DNA of 64,000 nucleotides from Bacteroidota bacterium (GTDB taxonomy: Bacteria; Bacteroidota; Bacteroidia; Bacteroidales; Dysgonomonadaceae): NCBI GenBank assembly GCA_023437305.1, contig JAEZGN010000009.1, positions 1 to 64,000 on the forward strand. Reading direction: 5' to 3'. A program made the translations under genes and the position numbers. Below, piece after piece: positions 50,751 to 59,842 of the stretch. Numbering within the stretch: the first letter of the stretch is position 1; each line of letters starts with the position of its first letter. The notes beneath the pieces are model-generated. The model searched no databases. It saw only the letters and a program-made list of their open reading frames with translations, and was not told where the DNA came from.

Positions 50751-50962
50751 TTATAAAAACATTTAGTTAATCTTATCCTGTAGCAAAAAATGAGGCACAA
50801 ATTTATGCACATGTTTTTGAACGACTTGGCAAAGATATATCTTTATGTTAAAACAACATCAATTTTAAACCTTTAAAAGTTGTAAAAAAATTGCATTTTA
50901 AGGTATATCTCTATAATTTTATATGTTATTATGAATGTGTAAGTAATAATTAAAATATTAAT

Positions 50963-52420
50963 ATGACAATTAAAGATTTAAAACCGAGTGGTATATGGAA
51001 TTATTTCCACGAAATAACTCAAATCCCGAGACCTTCTAAAAAAGAAGAAAAAATAATCGCCTACCTATTAGAATTCGCAAAAAAACATAACCTGCAAGCC
51101 AAAAAAGACGATGCAGGTAACGTTCTCATAACAAAACCTGCAACCAAGGGTAAAGAAAATCTACCTACCGTGATACTCCAAGGGCATGTAGATATGGTGT
51201 GTGAGAAAAATAGCGGAACCAAGCACGATTTCGACAACGATCCGATAGAAACCTATATAGATGGAGATTGGCTCAAAGCCAAAGGGACAACTCTGGGTGC
51301 TGATAATGGCATGGGGGTTGCTGCTGCTTTGACTATCTTGGCTTCGGATACAATAGAGCATGGTAAGCTCGAATGTTTGTTCACCGTAGACGAAGAAACA
51401 GGCCTGACCGGAGCGTATGCTTTAGGAAAAGATTTCCTTACAGGAGATGTGCTTATCAATCTGGATACAGAAGAAGAAGGTGAAATATATATAGGATGTG
51501 CCGGAGGTAAGATTACTACTGTTACATTTAAATATAAGAAAGAAGAAGTACCTGCCAATTATTTCTGGTTCAAAGTACAAGTAAATGGATTGAACGGAGG
51601 ACACTCAGGAGCCGAAATTCACAAAGGATTGGGGAATGCCAATAAGATATTGAACCGCTACTTGTGGGAGCTCAACAAAAAGCAAGATTTGGTGCTTGCC
51701 GAGATCGACGGCGGAAATCTTCACAATGCTATTGCCCGCGAGGCTTATGCTATTGCCGGAGTTCCTTATAGCAAAAAGGAAGATGTAATCGTAGAATTGA
51801 ATACACTGGTTCCGCAGATTGAAGGCGAGCTGAAGGCTGTAGATCCGAATGTGAAAATGACAGTATCTTCGACAGATACACCCGCTTTTGTTATCGATAA
51901 GGAAACAACCGGTAACTTGCTGAACGGAATTTATGCTTGTCCTCATGGTGTATTGGCGATGAGCCATGAAATACCCGATTTGGTAGAAACTTCTACAAAT
52001 CTGGCATCCGTGAAGATGAAAGAAGGCAATACAATTGTTATAACTACAAGCCAGAGAAGCTCTACCAACTCGTTGAAAGATGATGCTGGCAATATTGTAA
52101 ATGCAGTATTTACATTGGCTAAAGCTGAGGTTGTGCATTCGGCAGGCTACCCGGGATGGAAACCAAATCCCGACTCTAAAGTATTGGCAGTAGCAAAGAA
52201 AGCATACGAAAACCTGTATGGTAAAGAACCTGAAATAATGGCTATACATGCAGGGTTGGAGTGTGGTCTGTTCTTAGAAAAATATCCGCATTTGGATATG
52301 ATTTCATGTGGTCCGACAATTCGCAATGCGCATTCTCCCGAAGAACAGATAGAAATTCCTTCTGTTGCTAAATGGTGGCCTTTCTTATTGGAAGTATTGA
52401 AGAATATTCCGGCTAAATAA
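50963..52420 (+). CDS. pepD: Aminoacyl-histidine dipeptidase (M20, PepD)
   Basis: A 485-residue zinc peptidase cleaving Xaa-His dipeptides. Metal ligands and catalytic residues are visible: GHVDMVCEKN (His80-like and Asp), GADNGMGVAA (Asp), VDEETGLTGA (general-base Glu and metal Glu), LDTEEEGEIYIGCAGG, and the C-terminal AIHAGLECG with HSPEE. A lid/dimerisation domain lies in the middle (about 190-385), as in the family. It is followed 18 bases later by the acyltransferase gene in the same direction. Confidence 0.96.
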   Translation: MTIKDLKPSGIWNYFHEITQIPRPSKKEEKIIAYLLEFAKKHNLQAKKDDAGNVLITKPATKGKENLPTVILQGHVDMVCEKNSGTKHDFDNDPIETYIDGDWLKAKGTTLGADNGMGVAAALTILASDTIEHGKLECLFTVDEETGLTGAYALGKDFLTGDVLINLDTEEEGEIYIGCAGGKITTVTFKYKKEEVPANYFWFKVQVNGLNGGHSGAEIHKGLGNANKILNRYLWELNKKQDLVLAEIDGGNLHNAIAREAYAIAGVPYSKKEDVIVELNTLVPQIEGELKAVDPNVKMTVSSTDTPAFVIDKETTGNLLNGIYACPHGVLAMSHEIPDLVETSTNLASVKMKEGNTIVITTSQRSSTNSLKDDAGNIVNAVFTLAKAEVVHSAGYPGWKPNPDSKVLAVAKKAYENLYGKEPEIMAIHAGLECGLFLEKYPHLDMISCGPTIRNAHSPEEQIEIPSVAKWWPFLLEVLKNIPAK

Positions 52421-52438
52421 TAGTAATTATTAGATAAA

Positions 52439-53503
52439 ATGAGGGCAGACCGTATTTTCAGTCTCGACCTGCTAAGAGTATTCGCTTGCTACATGGTTAT
52501 ACAGGTTCATGCAGGCGAATATTTCTATATCGGCGAGGGAGGAGCAGTTCTTAATGGGGCGGATGCACATTGGGTAAATTTATATAATTCATTGTTTCGT
52601 GCCGCTGTACCCCTTTTCATAATGATCACCGGATATTTTATATTGCCTGTAAAAGATCGGATGGGTACATTTTTTAAGAAACGCTTCACCAGGGTATTGA
52701 TCCCTTTTATCGTGTGGTGTGTACTTTATGCTGTGTACGCTTTTCTACGTGGTGATACCGATATAGAGGGAATATTTGTGAATATTGTGAATATTCCGGT
52801 CAATTACGGTGTGCAGGTCGGGCATTTGTGGTATATCTATATGCTGATCGGATTGTACTTATTTTTTCCTATTATTTCACCCTGGCTAAACAGTGCCTCA
52901 CGCAGTCAGATACATTTTTATCTTATAATATGGGCGGTTACGTTGTTGTTACCCTATATTCATCAGATTTTTCCCGAGGTACTAGGTGAATGCTTCTGGA
53001 ATCCGACACCGATGTTATATTATTTTACCGGATTTCTTGGATTTGCAATACTTGGGTTCTATATCAAACGGTTTTTAGCTGAAAAATCCAAGTGGGATTT
53101 ACCGGTGGGTTTCTTCCTTCTCATTTTCGGATATGCAATTACTTATTCGTTTTTTGGAGAACGTCTTAATACTGAGACATGGGTTTGGACACTGGAATTA
53201 TCGTGGGGGTACGGTACCATCAATGTTGCCATGATGGCTTTGGGGGTATTCCTCGTGTTGAAAAATATAAAATATAACAAAGATAATGGGCTAAGGCACC
53301 TGATAACGAGTATTTCCAATATGAGTTACGGTATGTATCTGGTACACATAATGGTTCTGAATTTTATGTATTCTATATATAATGATATATTTGATTCGGC
53401 AGCGATTAAGATTCCTTTGATTGCATTTTGCACATTTATTATTTCTTACATTATAATTAAGCTTCTCTCGTATTTGCCAAAGAGTAAATATTTGATTGGC
53501 TGA
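52439..53503 (+). CDS. Membrane acyltransferase (acyltransferase 3 family)
   Basis: A 354-residue inner-membrane protein with about ten hydrophobic segments. It opens with FSLDLLRVFACYMVIQVHAGEYF, the family motif with the conserved R-x10-H pattern (LRV...QVHAG). Such enzymes acetylate sugars of surface polysaccharides or periplasmic glycans. The donor is usually acetyl-CoA; the acceptor is not known. It might act on the exopolysaccharide coded upstream in the window, but there is no direct evidence. It starts 18 bases after pepD. Confidence 0.9.
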   Translation: MRADRIFSLDLLRVFACYMVIQVHAGEYFYIGEGGAVLNGADAHWVNLYNSLFRAAVPLFIMITGYFILPVKDRMGTFFKKRFTRVLIPFIVWCVLYAVYAFLRGDTDIEGIFVNIVNIPVNYGVQVGHLWYIYMLIGLYLFFPIISPWLNSASRSQIHFYLIIWAVTLLLPYIHQIFPEVLGECFWNPTPMLYYFTGFLGFAILGFYIKRFLAEKSKWDLPVGFFLLIFGYAITYSFFGERLNTETWVWTLELSWGYGTINVAMMALGVFLVLKNIKYNKDNGLRHLITSISNMSYGMYLVHIMVLNFMYSIYNDIFDSAAIKIPLIAFCTFIISYIIIKLLSYLPKSKYLIG

Positions 53504-53522
53504 ACTTAACAAAATACAGAAT

Positions 53523-54248
53523 ATGGATAAAATGAAAATAGATATATGGTCGGATATAGCTTGCCCGCATTGCTATATCGGAAAACGCAGATTGGAAAAA
53601 GCTTTGGAGCAATTTCCCAATAGTAAGAATGTAGAGCTTGTATGGCACAGCTATGAATTAGATCCTAGCTTGCCGAAGAAGGCCGGAACACAATCTATTT
53701 ACAGCTATTTCGCTGAGAAGTATGATATGACCGAAGATGAAGCCCGCCGTACGCAGGACAAAGTGGCACAGATGGCTAAGAGTGTAGGGTTGGATTATGA
53801 CTTCGACAGCCTCATTGTGGTTAGTACATCCGATGCTTTGAGGTTGGTAAAACTGGCAAAAGAATCCGGCTTGGCAACGGAGGCCGAAGAGGTTTTGTTT
53901 GATGCTTATTTTGTCAAAGGTCAGAATATAAGCGACCGTGCTGTGTTGGTTCAACTTGGTACAAGCATCGGTTTGCAAGAGTCCGAGATATTGGCTATGT
54001 TGGATAGTGATAAATATCTTTCGGAAATAAAGAAGGATATAGAATACAGCGAGAATGAGTTTGGATTGGAATACATTCCTTTCTATTTGTTCAATAATAA
54101 GCAAGTGGTGCAAGGCTCTATTCCTGTAGAAGACTATCTCAAAGTGCTCAATGAGGCTTATGCCGAATGGGAGGCAAGCGGTGTTTCGTCCGAGAAGGGA
54201 GAAATCATAAGCGGTCAATCGTGCTCGATAGACGGAGTATGTAGCTGA
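53523..54248 (+). CDS. DsbA family oxidoreductase, FrnE-like
   Basis: A 241-residue thioredoxin-fold protein of the FrnE type. The active site CPHC is in IWSDIACPHCYIGKRRLE, and a helical insertion (about 60-150) and the later PFYLFNNKQVVQGS cis-Pro region follow the DsbA layout. No signal peptide is visible, so it is cytosolic, like other FrnE proteins. Two more Cys occur at the C-terminal tail (QSCSIDGVCS). I start at ATG 53523; an upstream TTG (53496) would overlap the acyltransferase gene. A second ATG lies three codons later. Confidence 0.9.
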   Translation: MDKMKIDIWSDIACPHCYIGKRRLEKALEQFPNSKNVELVWHSYELDPSLPKKAGTQSIYSYFAEKYDMTEDEARRTQDKVAQMAKSVGLDYDFDSLIVVSTSDALRLVKLAKESGLATEAEEVLFDAYFVKGQNISDRAVLVQLGTSIGLQESEILAMLDSDKYLSEIKKDIEYSENEFGLEYIPFYLFNNKQVVQGSIPVEDYLKVLNEAYAEWEASGVSSEKGEIISGQSCSIDGVCS

Positions 54249-54264
54249 TAAAGATTCGATATAT
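54249..54264. other. Intergenic region downstream of the DsbA-like gene
   Basis: The space from the DsbA-like stop to the beta-helix lipoprotein (54249-54647) holds the long inverted-repeat element at 54265-54395 and a set of GTTACTTTT repeats (54543-54626), each listed separately. No reading frame was found in it. Confidence 0.5.
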
Positions 54265-54395
54265 AAAAGAGGCTGTCTGGTAGTTTTTTATTGTTTTTTG
54301 CCGTATAAAACGTCTTGAATTGAAGATTGAGAAAGGAAAGCGGATGCTGTGGCAAAAGAAACATTGACGAAAAAAACTATAAGACAGCCTCTTTT
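54265..54395. repeat. Long imperfect hairpin element, MITE-like
   Basis: The ends form terminal inverted repeats: aaaagaggctgtct (54265-54278) and agacagcctctttt (54382-54395) match perfectly. After two mispaired bases, pairing continues through tagtttttt/aaaaaacta and, less well, through ttgttttttgcc/ggcaaaagaaac. The arms reach about 40 bases around a core of about 48. The GAGGCTGTCT end resembles transposon termini, so a MITE is possible. Because other terminators here begin with AAAGAGGC, it might instead be an extended terminator for the DsbA-like gene. Confidence 0.5.
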
Positions 54396-54542
54396 CTTGT
54401 GATACTAAGACTTTTTGTATAATATTGTCGTCGGATAATGTCAATCGTTTTAGACACAAATTTTTATATTTCATAATTATCTATTGATAGAAGAGACTTC
54501 GTATTCGAATGCAAAAGGTGACAGATAAAAACAATAGAGAAA

Positions 54543-54626
54543 GTGTTACTTTTGTTACTTTTTAACAGTCGGGAATATGAAAAATATTATAACACAATGA
54601 AATACGAAATAGCCAAAAAGTAACAC
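54543..54626. repeat. GTTACTTTT direct and inverted repeats
   Basis: Two direct copies, tgttactttt (54544-54553) and tgttacttttt (54553-54563), lie upstream of an inverted copy aaaaagtaaca (54615-54625). They could form a hairpin or an operator for the lipoprotein gene at 54648. The first copy also reads as TACTTTTG (54547-54554), a match to the -7 promoter box. Confidence 0.4.
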
Positions 54627-54647
54627 CAAACCTAATAACTGTAAAGA

Positions 54648-56105
54648 ATGAAATATAGAATAATAGAGCCAAGCAAGATTAATATGTTTTCTTCATTTGT
54701 GAAGTCTATCAAGGCTTCTGTTATGTTAGTCTTGTTTCTTATGCTGTTCAGTAGCTGTCAGGATGGCAATGATTTTTCGGATAGTAAAGACCTTACGCTC
54801 TCATTCTCGAATGACACGATTCGTTTCGATACAGTTTTTACCACTTTGGGTTCGGCTACAAAACAGTTTAAAATATACAACAGAAACAATAACTCACTAA
54901 CCATACAATCTATCGAATTGGTGAATGCTTCAAAAAGCGGTTTCCGTATGAACATTGACGGCGAAAAAGGAACTAAGCTTACCAATGTGGATATACTGAA
55001 AAAAGATAGCCTGTACGGATTTGTTGAGGTGACGGTAGATCCCACCAATACCAAGAACCCTGTGCTGATAAGAGACTCTATTCGCCTGGTTGTGAACGGT
55101 AATATACAGTATGTGCAGTTGGAGGCTGTAGGGCAGGATGTATATATCTGGAAAGACAAGGTGGTGACAACCGACTCAGTAATAACAGGCGATAAGCCAC
55201 TACTTATATACAATTCGCTTACCATAAATAAGGGTGTGACTCTGGAAGTGCAGAAAGGTACGACTTTCTTCTTGCGGAATAATGCGACTGTAGATGTACA
55301 TGGTAGTATTATAGCGCAAGGAACGGTACAAGAGCCAATTCTATTCAGGGGAAGCCGCTTTGATAATATAGACGGAAATATTCCATACGATAATGCTCCC
55401 GGACAGTGGAGCGGGATAACTTTCCATGCTGATAGTTATGAGAATATTCTCAATAATGTAATTATAAAAAATGCAGTGCGAGGAGTAACATTTTCGGCGG
55501 CAGATACTCAATACAAGAAGGCAGAATTTATAAATACAATTGTACAGAATACATCAGAGTATGGCTTGCTGGCGATAAACTGTTATATAAACTTTCAGAA
55601 TTGCTTGTTTGCTAACTCAAAAGGAGCGGCTGTTTCGCTAACGGGCGGGAAGTATAGTTTCTTACATTGTACATTGGCTAATTACTATCGATGGTCGTTG
55701 CGTCAGATGGAATGTCTCACTATCGGGAATGTGTATCAGGGAAAGGCTTATGACTTGGATAAATGTGACTTTATCAACACTATTGTATCCGGTTCAGCTT
55801 CGGGTGAACTGCTGCTAAGTGGAGTTAGTACAGTCGAGTACAACTATAAATTTCAGAACTGCCTGATTAAAGCGACTGAACAAAAGAATGAGCACTTTGT
55901 AAATACCGTGTGGAACGCAGATCCATTGTTTGTAAATATAAACAATAACAAGGATTATTCATATAATTTCGAACCGCAAGCCACATCACCTGCTATCGGC
56001 AAGGCAGATAAATCTTATTCGTTGCTACTTCCTTACGATCTGAAAGGACGTTCGAGACTTGCGGATACCGATCCCGATATTGGCTGTTATGAGCGGGGTG
56101 AGTAA
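54648..56105 (+). CDS. Beta-helix lipoprotein
   Basis: A 485-residue SPII lipoprotein. The signal is long and preceded by a 30-residue lead; the lipobox is LFSSC (Cys37). An N-terminal Ig-like part (about 45-165) precedes a right-handed beta-helix (about 175-460) with repeated short strands such as NVIIKNAVRGVTF and FINTIVQNTSEYG, and a C-terminal PDIGCYERGE. It resembles Bacteroidota pectate-lyase-fold surface lipoproteins that bind or cut polysaccharides. No catalytic residues are assigned. A second possible start, ATG 54684, would shorten the lead. The EEP-family gene overlaps its end. Confidence 0.82.
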   Translation: MKYRIIEPSKINMFSSFVKSIKASVMLVLFLMLFSSCQDGNDFSDSKDLTLSFSNDTIRFDTVFTTLGSATKQFKIYNRNNNSLTIQSIELVNASKSGFRMNIDGEKGTKLTNVDILKKDSLYGFVEVTVDPTNTKNPVLIRDSIRLVVNGNIQYVQLEAVGQDVYIWKDKVVTTDSVITGDKPLLIYNSLTINKGVTLEVQKGTTFFLRNNATVDVHGSIIAQGTVQEPILFRGSRFDNIDGNIPYDNAPGQWSGITFHADSYENILNNVIIKNAVRGVTFSAADTQYKKAEFINTIVQNTSEYGLLAINCYINFQNCLFANSKGAAVSLTGGKYSFLHCTLANYYRWSLRQMECLTIGNVYQGKAYDLDKCDFINTIVSGSASGELLLSGVSTVEYNYKFQNCLIKATEQKNEHFVNTVWNADPLFVNINNNKDYSYNFEPQATSPAIGKADKSYSLLLPYDLKGRSRLADTDPDIGCYERGE

Positions 56106-57123
56106 AAGGCTGTTGGTCTTGGTTCTTTTGTGTGTCTTTGTCTTTTTTCTGATGGCGCAGGAGAAATTCCGCGTCATGTTCTATAACGTGGAAAATCTCT
56201 ATGACACAAAAGATAATCCGGCTACAAATGATGATGAGTTTACTCCCGGCGGACAATTGCGTTGGACCAATTATCGCTATTGGCAGAAACAGAATAAAAT
56301 AAGCAAAGTCATCTCTTCGGTAGGGGAGGGATATCCTCCGGTGATAGTGGGGCTATGTGAGGTGGAGAACGACTCTGTTCTTTATCATCTTACAAAGCGT
56401 ACCGCATTACGGAAGCATAAATATGAATATGTGATCACTCGGTCGAAAGACCTGAGAGGCTCTAATGTTGCTCTGCTGTATCAACGTGATCAGATAAAGA
56501 TACTGAGCCAAAAATCATATACTCCTGTTTTGGGCGACTCGGTGCATTCTACCAGAGATATACTGCATGTTACGGGCAAGGTGATTAACGGCGCATTGTT
56601 AGATATTTTTATTTGTCATTTCCCGTCACGTCGCGAAGGTATCCGCAAGACCAGACCACATCGTATCAAGTGCGCCGAACTATTGAGGCAAAAGGCAGAC
56701 AGTGTCTTGCTCCTTCGTAAAGGGGCTAACATCATCATTATGGGAGATTTTAACGACTACCCCAACGATGTAAGTATGTCCGAAGTGCTCGGAGGAAAAA
56801 GGATAGAATCCGATATCAGAGCTAAAGGTTTATATAACCTTCTTTACGACAGGATTGACAAAAAGGGAGCAGGCTCTTACAAATATAAGGGTAAATGGGG
56901 TTTTATTGATCAATTCGTTGTCAATGGAAATCTGTTAGAAAAAGGAGGAAAGGTGTTTGTAAAAGATAAAACCGTACACGTTTTTTCAGCTGATTTCTTA
57001 TTAGAGGCAGACAATAAAAAGTATGGTGGACAAAAACCGCTCAGGACCTATTCAGGTTTCAGATACCTTGGTGGATACAGTGATCATTTACCGATTTATA
57101 TGGATCTGCTCGTCAGTCCCTGA
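56089..57123 (+). CDS. Endonuclease/exonuclease/phosphatase family hydrolase
   Basis: A 344-residue exported or membrane-anchored member of the EEP fold. After an N-terminal hydrophobic segment (about 7-24) come MFYNVENLYDT (the Asn and Glu metal site), GLCEVEN, MGDFNDYPND (Asp and Asn) and SDHLPIYMDL (catalytic Asp-His). The signal suggests a periplasmic hydrolase of nucleic acids or phosphate esters. I use ATG 56089, which overlaps the upstream stop by 17 bases; the TTG at 56059 is unlikely. It converges with the MarR-family gene. Confidence 0.9.
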   Translation: MSGVSKRLLVLVLLCVFVFFLMAQEKFRVMFYNVENLYDTKDNPATNDDEFTPGGQLRWTNYRYWQKQNKISKVISSVGEGYPPVIVGLCEVENDSVLYHLTKRTALRKHKYEYVITRSKDLRGSNVALLYQRDQIKILSQKSYTPVLGDSVHSTRDILHVTGKVINGALLDIFICHFPSRREGIRKTRPHRIKCAELLRQKADSVLLLRKGANIIIMGDFNDYPNDVSMSEVLGGKRIESDIRAKGLYNLLYDRIDKKGAGSYKYKGKWGFIDQFVVNGNLLEKGGKVFVKDKTVHVFSADFLLEADNKKYGGQKPLRTYSGFRYLGGYSDHLPIYMDLLVSP

Positions 57124-57124
57124 T

Positions 57125-57598
57125 CTATTTGTCGTCCAAGGCCTGACTCACGTTGCCGAATACGGCCGCAAGCAATACCCTTACCTGTTTCAGGCCTTCT
57201 TCGTCTATACCGTCCAGCGCCGCCTCCATAGTCATATAAACAGCTTTTCCGGCTTTTTCCTTGATCGACTTACCTAAATCGGTGAGATAAATAAGGTTCG
57301 ATCGACGATCGCTAACCGAAGCATTGCGATACACCAGATTCTGTTTTGTAAGATTATCTAACAGGCGTGTCATGCTAGGCTTATCCTTAAATGTTGAATT
57401 ACATAACGTCTGTTGTGTAACCCCGTCTTCGCGCCACAGGAAAGCAAGGACAGTCCATTGTTCGGGAGTAATGTCCAAGCCTTCTTTTTTGAAGTTCCTG
57501 TACATCATCCTGTTTATGGCCATCGATACTTTGCCGTTAATAATGGGAAATATCAGGTCCAAATCCTGATCTAAGTTCAATGTTTCCTCGGTCTTCAT
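57125..57598 (-). CDS. MarR family transcriptional regulator
   Basis: A 157-residue dimeric winged-helix regulator. The helix-turn-helix lies near ITPEQWTVLAFLWREDGVTQQTLCNSTFKDKPSMTRLLDNL, and the wing ends with RNASVSDRRSNLIYLTDLG, the typical D-x-R-[AS] wing motif. I start at ATG 57598. A promoter box at 57625-57632 lies between this and the upstream ATGs (57622 and 57676). The frame could reach 57676, but that extends into the rpsF promoter. The regulated gene is unknown; it could be itself or the divergent neighbour. Confidence 0.88.
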   Translation of the reverse strand: MKTEETLNLDQDLDLIFPIINGKVSMAINRMMYRNFKKEGLDITPEQWTVLAFLWREDGVTQQTLCNSTFKDKPSMTRLLDNLTKQNLVYRNASVSDRRSNLIYLTDLGKSIKEKAGKAVYMTMEAALDGIDEEGLKQVRVLLAAVFGNVSQALDDK

Positions 57599-57624
57599 GC
57601 ATGTTCGTTTTCTGATTTTCATTA

Positions 57625-57656
57625 CAAAAATAAGATAAGAAGTTGGTAAGTACAAC
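57625..57656 (-). promoter_or_regulatory. Promoter for the MarR regulator
   Basis: Minus-strand TATTTTTG (57625-57632) fits TAnnTTTG, with GTTG about 20 bases upstream (57653-57656). Transcription would start about 20 bases before the ATG at 57598. It overlaps the region facing the rpsF promoter. Confidence 0.45.
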
Positions 57657-57675
57657 AATTTTTGACAGTTTAGCA

Positions 57676-57706
57676 TTTGTTGTTTTGATAAAAAAAACTA
57701 TCTTTG
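57676..57706 (+). promoter_or_regulatory. Promoter of the rpsF-rpsR-rplI operon
   Basis: TTTG (57676-57679), 19 bases, TATCTTTG (57699-57706): an exact match at both elements with ideal spacing. The leader to the rpsF ATG is about 40 bases. Confidence 0.85.
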
Positions 57707-57752
57707 CACCTCATTTGTAAAAATGTATGTTTAATTTATAATTAATTAATTT

Positions 57753-58109
57753 ATGAACAATTACGAAACCGTTTTCATTTTAACTCCCGTTTTGTCTGAT
57801 GTTCAGATGAAGGAAGCGGTAGAAAAATTCAAGACTCTTTTGGTCAATGAAGGGGCCAAAATAGCAAATGAAGAAAACTGGGGACTTCGCAAATTGGCTT
57901 ATCCAATTCAGAAGAAATCAACCGGTTTTTATGCGATGTTAGAGTTCGAAGCTGATCCGTCTGTTATCGCTAAACTTGAAATTAACTTCCGTCGCGACGA
58001 GCGTGTGATCCGTTTCTTGACTTTCCGTCAAGATAAGTTCTCTCACGAGTACGCATTGAAGAGAAGAAGTTTGAAATCATCTAAAAAAGAAGAAGTAAAG
58101 GAGAATTAA
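57753..58109 (+). CDS. rpsF: 30S ribosomal protein S6
   Basis: A 118-residue ribosomal protein S6. It starts [16 protein letters not shown] and continues through [25 protein letters not shown], as in other bacteria, with [17 protein letters not shown] near the end and a basic tail. It binds 16S rRNA together with S18, whose gene is the next one, 3 bases away. Confidence 0.99.
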   Translation: MNNYETVFILTPVLSDVQMKEAVEKFKTLLVNEGAKIANEENWGLRKLAYPIQKKSTGFYAMLEFEADPSVIAKLEINFRRDERVIRFLTFRQDKFSHEYALKRRSLKSSKKEEVKEN

Positions 58110-58112
58110 GCT

Positions 58113-58379
58113 ATGGCACAACAATCAGAAATCAGATATTTGACTCCGCCTTCAGTTGATGTGAAGAAAAAGAAATATTGCCGTTTCAAAAAGAATGGTA
58201 TTAAATACATCGACTACAAAGACCCTGAGTTTTTAAAGAAATTCCTTAACGAACAAGGAAAAATACTTCCTCGTCGTATTACAGGTACATCATTGAAATT
58301 CCAACGTCGTGTTGCACAAGCTGTAAAGAGAGCTCGCCATTTGGCTTTGCTTCCTTACGTAACAGACTTAATGAAATAA
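58113..58379 (+). CDS. rpsR: 30S ribosomal protein S18
   Basis: An 88-residue ribosomal protein S18 with [26 protein letters not shown] and [29 protein letters not shown], the RNA-binding core. A good Shine-Dalgarno-like aaaggag lies about 12 bases before the ATG. It is transcribed with rpsF and rplI. The N-terminus is slightly extended compared with E. coli S18 (75 residues), as usual in Bacteroidota. Confidence 0.99.
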   Translation: MAQQSEIRYLTPPSVDVKKKKYCRFKKNGIKYIDYKDPEFLKKFLNEQGKILPRRITGTSLKFQRRVAQAVKRARHLALLPYVTDLMK

Positions 58380-58396
58380 ATAAGGAGGAGTAAGAA

Positions 58397-58840
58397 ATGC
58401 AAGTTATATTAAAAGAAGACATCCTTAACTTAGGATATAAAGATGAAGTCGTAACTGTAAAAGACGGTTATGGACGTAATTACCTTATTCCCCAAGGTAA
58501 AGCTGTGATAGCATCAGAGTCTGCAAAGAAAGTATTGGCTGAAAACCTAAGACAACGCGCTCACAAACTTGAGAAAATCAAACAAGATGCTCAGGATTTG
58601 GCTGCTAAGTTGGAAGGAATTTCACTTACTATTGGTGCAAAAACAAGTTCTACAGGTACTATCTTCGGTTCTGTAACTAATATCCAGATAGCAGAAGCTC
58701 TTGAAAAATTAGGCTACAATGTAGATAGAAAAGTTATTCTTATCAAAGAAGCTGTGAAAGAAGTTGGTAGCTACAAAGCTATCGCTAAGCTTCACAAAGA
58801 AGTTTCTGTAGAAATACCTTTCGAAGTAATTTCTGAATAA
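58397..58840 (+). CDS. rplI: 50S ribosomal protein L9
   Basis: A 147-residue protein. The N-terminal rRNA-binding domain has [36 protein letters not shown], followed by the long connecting helix (about 43-75) and the C-terminal domain. A strong ribosome-binding site, aaggaggag, sits at 58382-58390, unusual for this phylum and in keeping with high expression. It ends the operon. Confidence 0.99.
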   Translation: MQVILKEDILNLGYKDEVVTVKDGYGRNYLIPQGKAVIASESAKKVLAENLRQRAHKLEKIKQDAQDLAAKLEGISLTIGAKTSSTGTIFGSVTNIQIAEALEKLGYNVDRKVILIKEAVKEVGSYKAIAKLHKEVSVEIPFEVISE

Positions 58841-58862
58841 TTCTTGAAATTATATATAACAG

Positions 58863-58896
58863 AAAGAGGCGATTATTTTTAATAATCGCCTCTTTT
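58863..58896 (+). terminator. Terminator of the rpsF-rpsR-rplI operon
   Basis: Perfect 15-bp stem aaagaggcgattatt (58863-58877) and aataatcgcctcttt (58881-58895), with a T run. It lies 23 bases after the rplI stop. Confidence 0.9.
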
Positions 58897-58917
58897 GTTT
58901 TGTCTTTGATGCCGGGT

Positions 58918-59832
58918 TTAAGAAAATCTTTTTTTACTATTCATTATATTTTCTGTCATCAGCTTAATTTCGTTGTAAGCGTGTTTGATGTAGCCGTCAA
59001 ACATCATAGCCATACTTTCCTCATTGAAAACTTTTCTTATTACCGGAACACAAATAAACATAGGCATGTAATATAATTTATTTACGTTCTCTTTCTTGGG
59101 GTCGAATCCGACTTGTGAGCAAATATGGAATCCTTCTCTGGTGGCTAGTACAGCTTCTTTTATAGTGCTTTTTTTAGATAAGAAACCTTTCATAGACCCT
59201 CCGGCGCTGATCATACCTTGAGAAAAACCGGCTATGAAGGCATAGTGTGGGGCAAGCCATGTTTTTATTTGATCTGATATGAATGGTTTCATGTTGGCTT
59301 TCTCCATTGCAGAAGCTATTCGTTTTACCCTGTCACTGATTTGGCCATCAGCTTCGCCAAGCATTGTTTTCGAATATTTTGAACCTGCTATGATAGAATT
59401 TATGTTGTTCGAGTCTTTCCCTCCTCCTGCCATAAAAGGGAAACCAAAGAAATATTGAGATGGAGATAAATACTTGTTTATCATTTCAAAGTCTGAGATC
59501 CAAAGATTCTGAAAGAAGAGAATATGAGCTTCTCCTGCCGATTCTTTTAATATAGAAAGTGTTTCTTCAAGGTGGTTGCATCCGGTAGAGACAATGATGT
59601 AATTGAAGTTATGGCCAGACGAGAGACAGTCTATTGTTTTTGGTCTGAAAATAATGTTTTTGACTTGCATCTCCTTTGATCGAAAGTCTTTGCAATGGAT
59701 CGCAATACCGTTTTCTTCTACGTGTTGTTTCTTCTCTGGTCTGACTAAAACGGTGATATCATATCCTGCTTCGGAAAGTTGCCAGGAATAAGTGCAACCA
59801 ATGACTCCTGCGCCGTAAATAAGTATTTTCAT
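58918..59832 (-). CDS. PanE/ApbA-like ketopantoate reductase family protein
   Basis: A 304-residue NADPH-dependent reductase-like protein. The Rossmann loop ILIYGAGVIGCTYSWQLSEAGYDITVLVR and the RPEK basic region are family-like, as is the ILFFQNLW catalytic segment around the usual QNG. The catalytic Lys/Glu arrangement of ketopantoate reductase is not fully clear (QNL in place of QNG), so the substrate may differ. It is encoded just downstream (10 bases) of an AraC regulator and is probably controlled by it. panB is not in this window. Confidence 0.8.
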   Translation of the reverse strand: MKILIYGAGVIGCTYSWQLSEAGYDITVLVRPEKKQHVEENGIAIHCKDFRSKEMQVKNIIFRPKTIDCLSSGHNFNYIIVSTGCNHLEETLSILKESAGEAHILFFQNLWISDFEMINKYLSPSQYFFGFPFMAGGGKDSNNINSIIAGSKYSKTMLGEADGQISDRVKRIASAMEKANMKPFISDQIKTWLAPHYAFIAGFSQGMISAGGSMKGFLSKKSTIKEAVLATREGFHICSQVGFDPKKENVNKLYYMPMFICVPVIRKVFNEESMAMMFDGYIKHAYNEIKLMTENIMNSKKRFS

Positions 59833-59842
59833 AATGTGTAGT

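Noticed and set aside
51605..52249. 214-residue minus-strand frame within pepD
   Set aside because: It is a mirror of pepD codons with a Cys- and Phe-rich composition and no recognisable domain.
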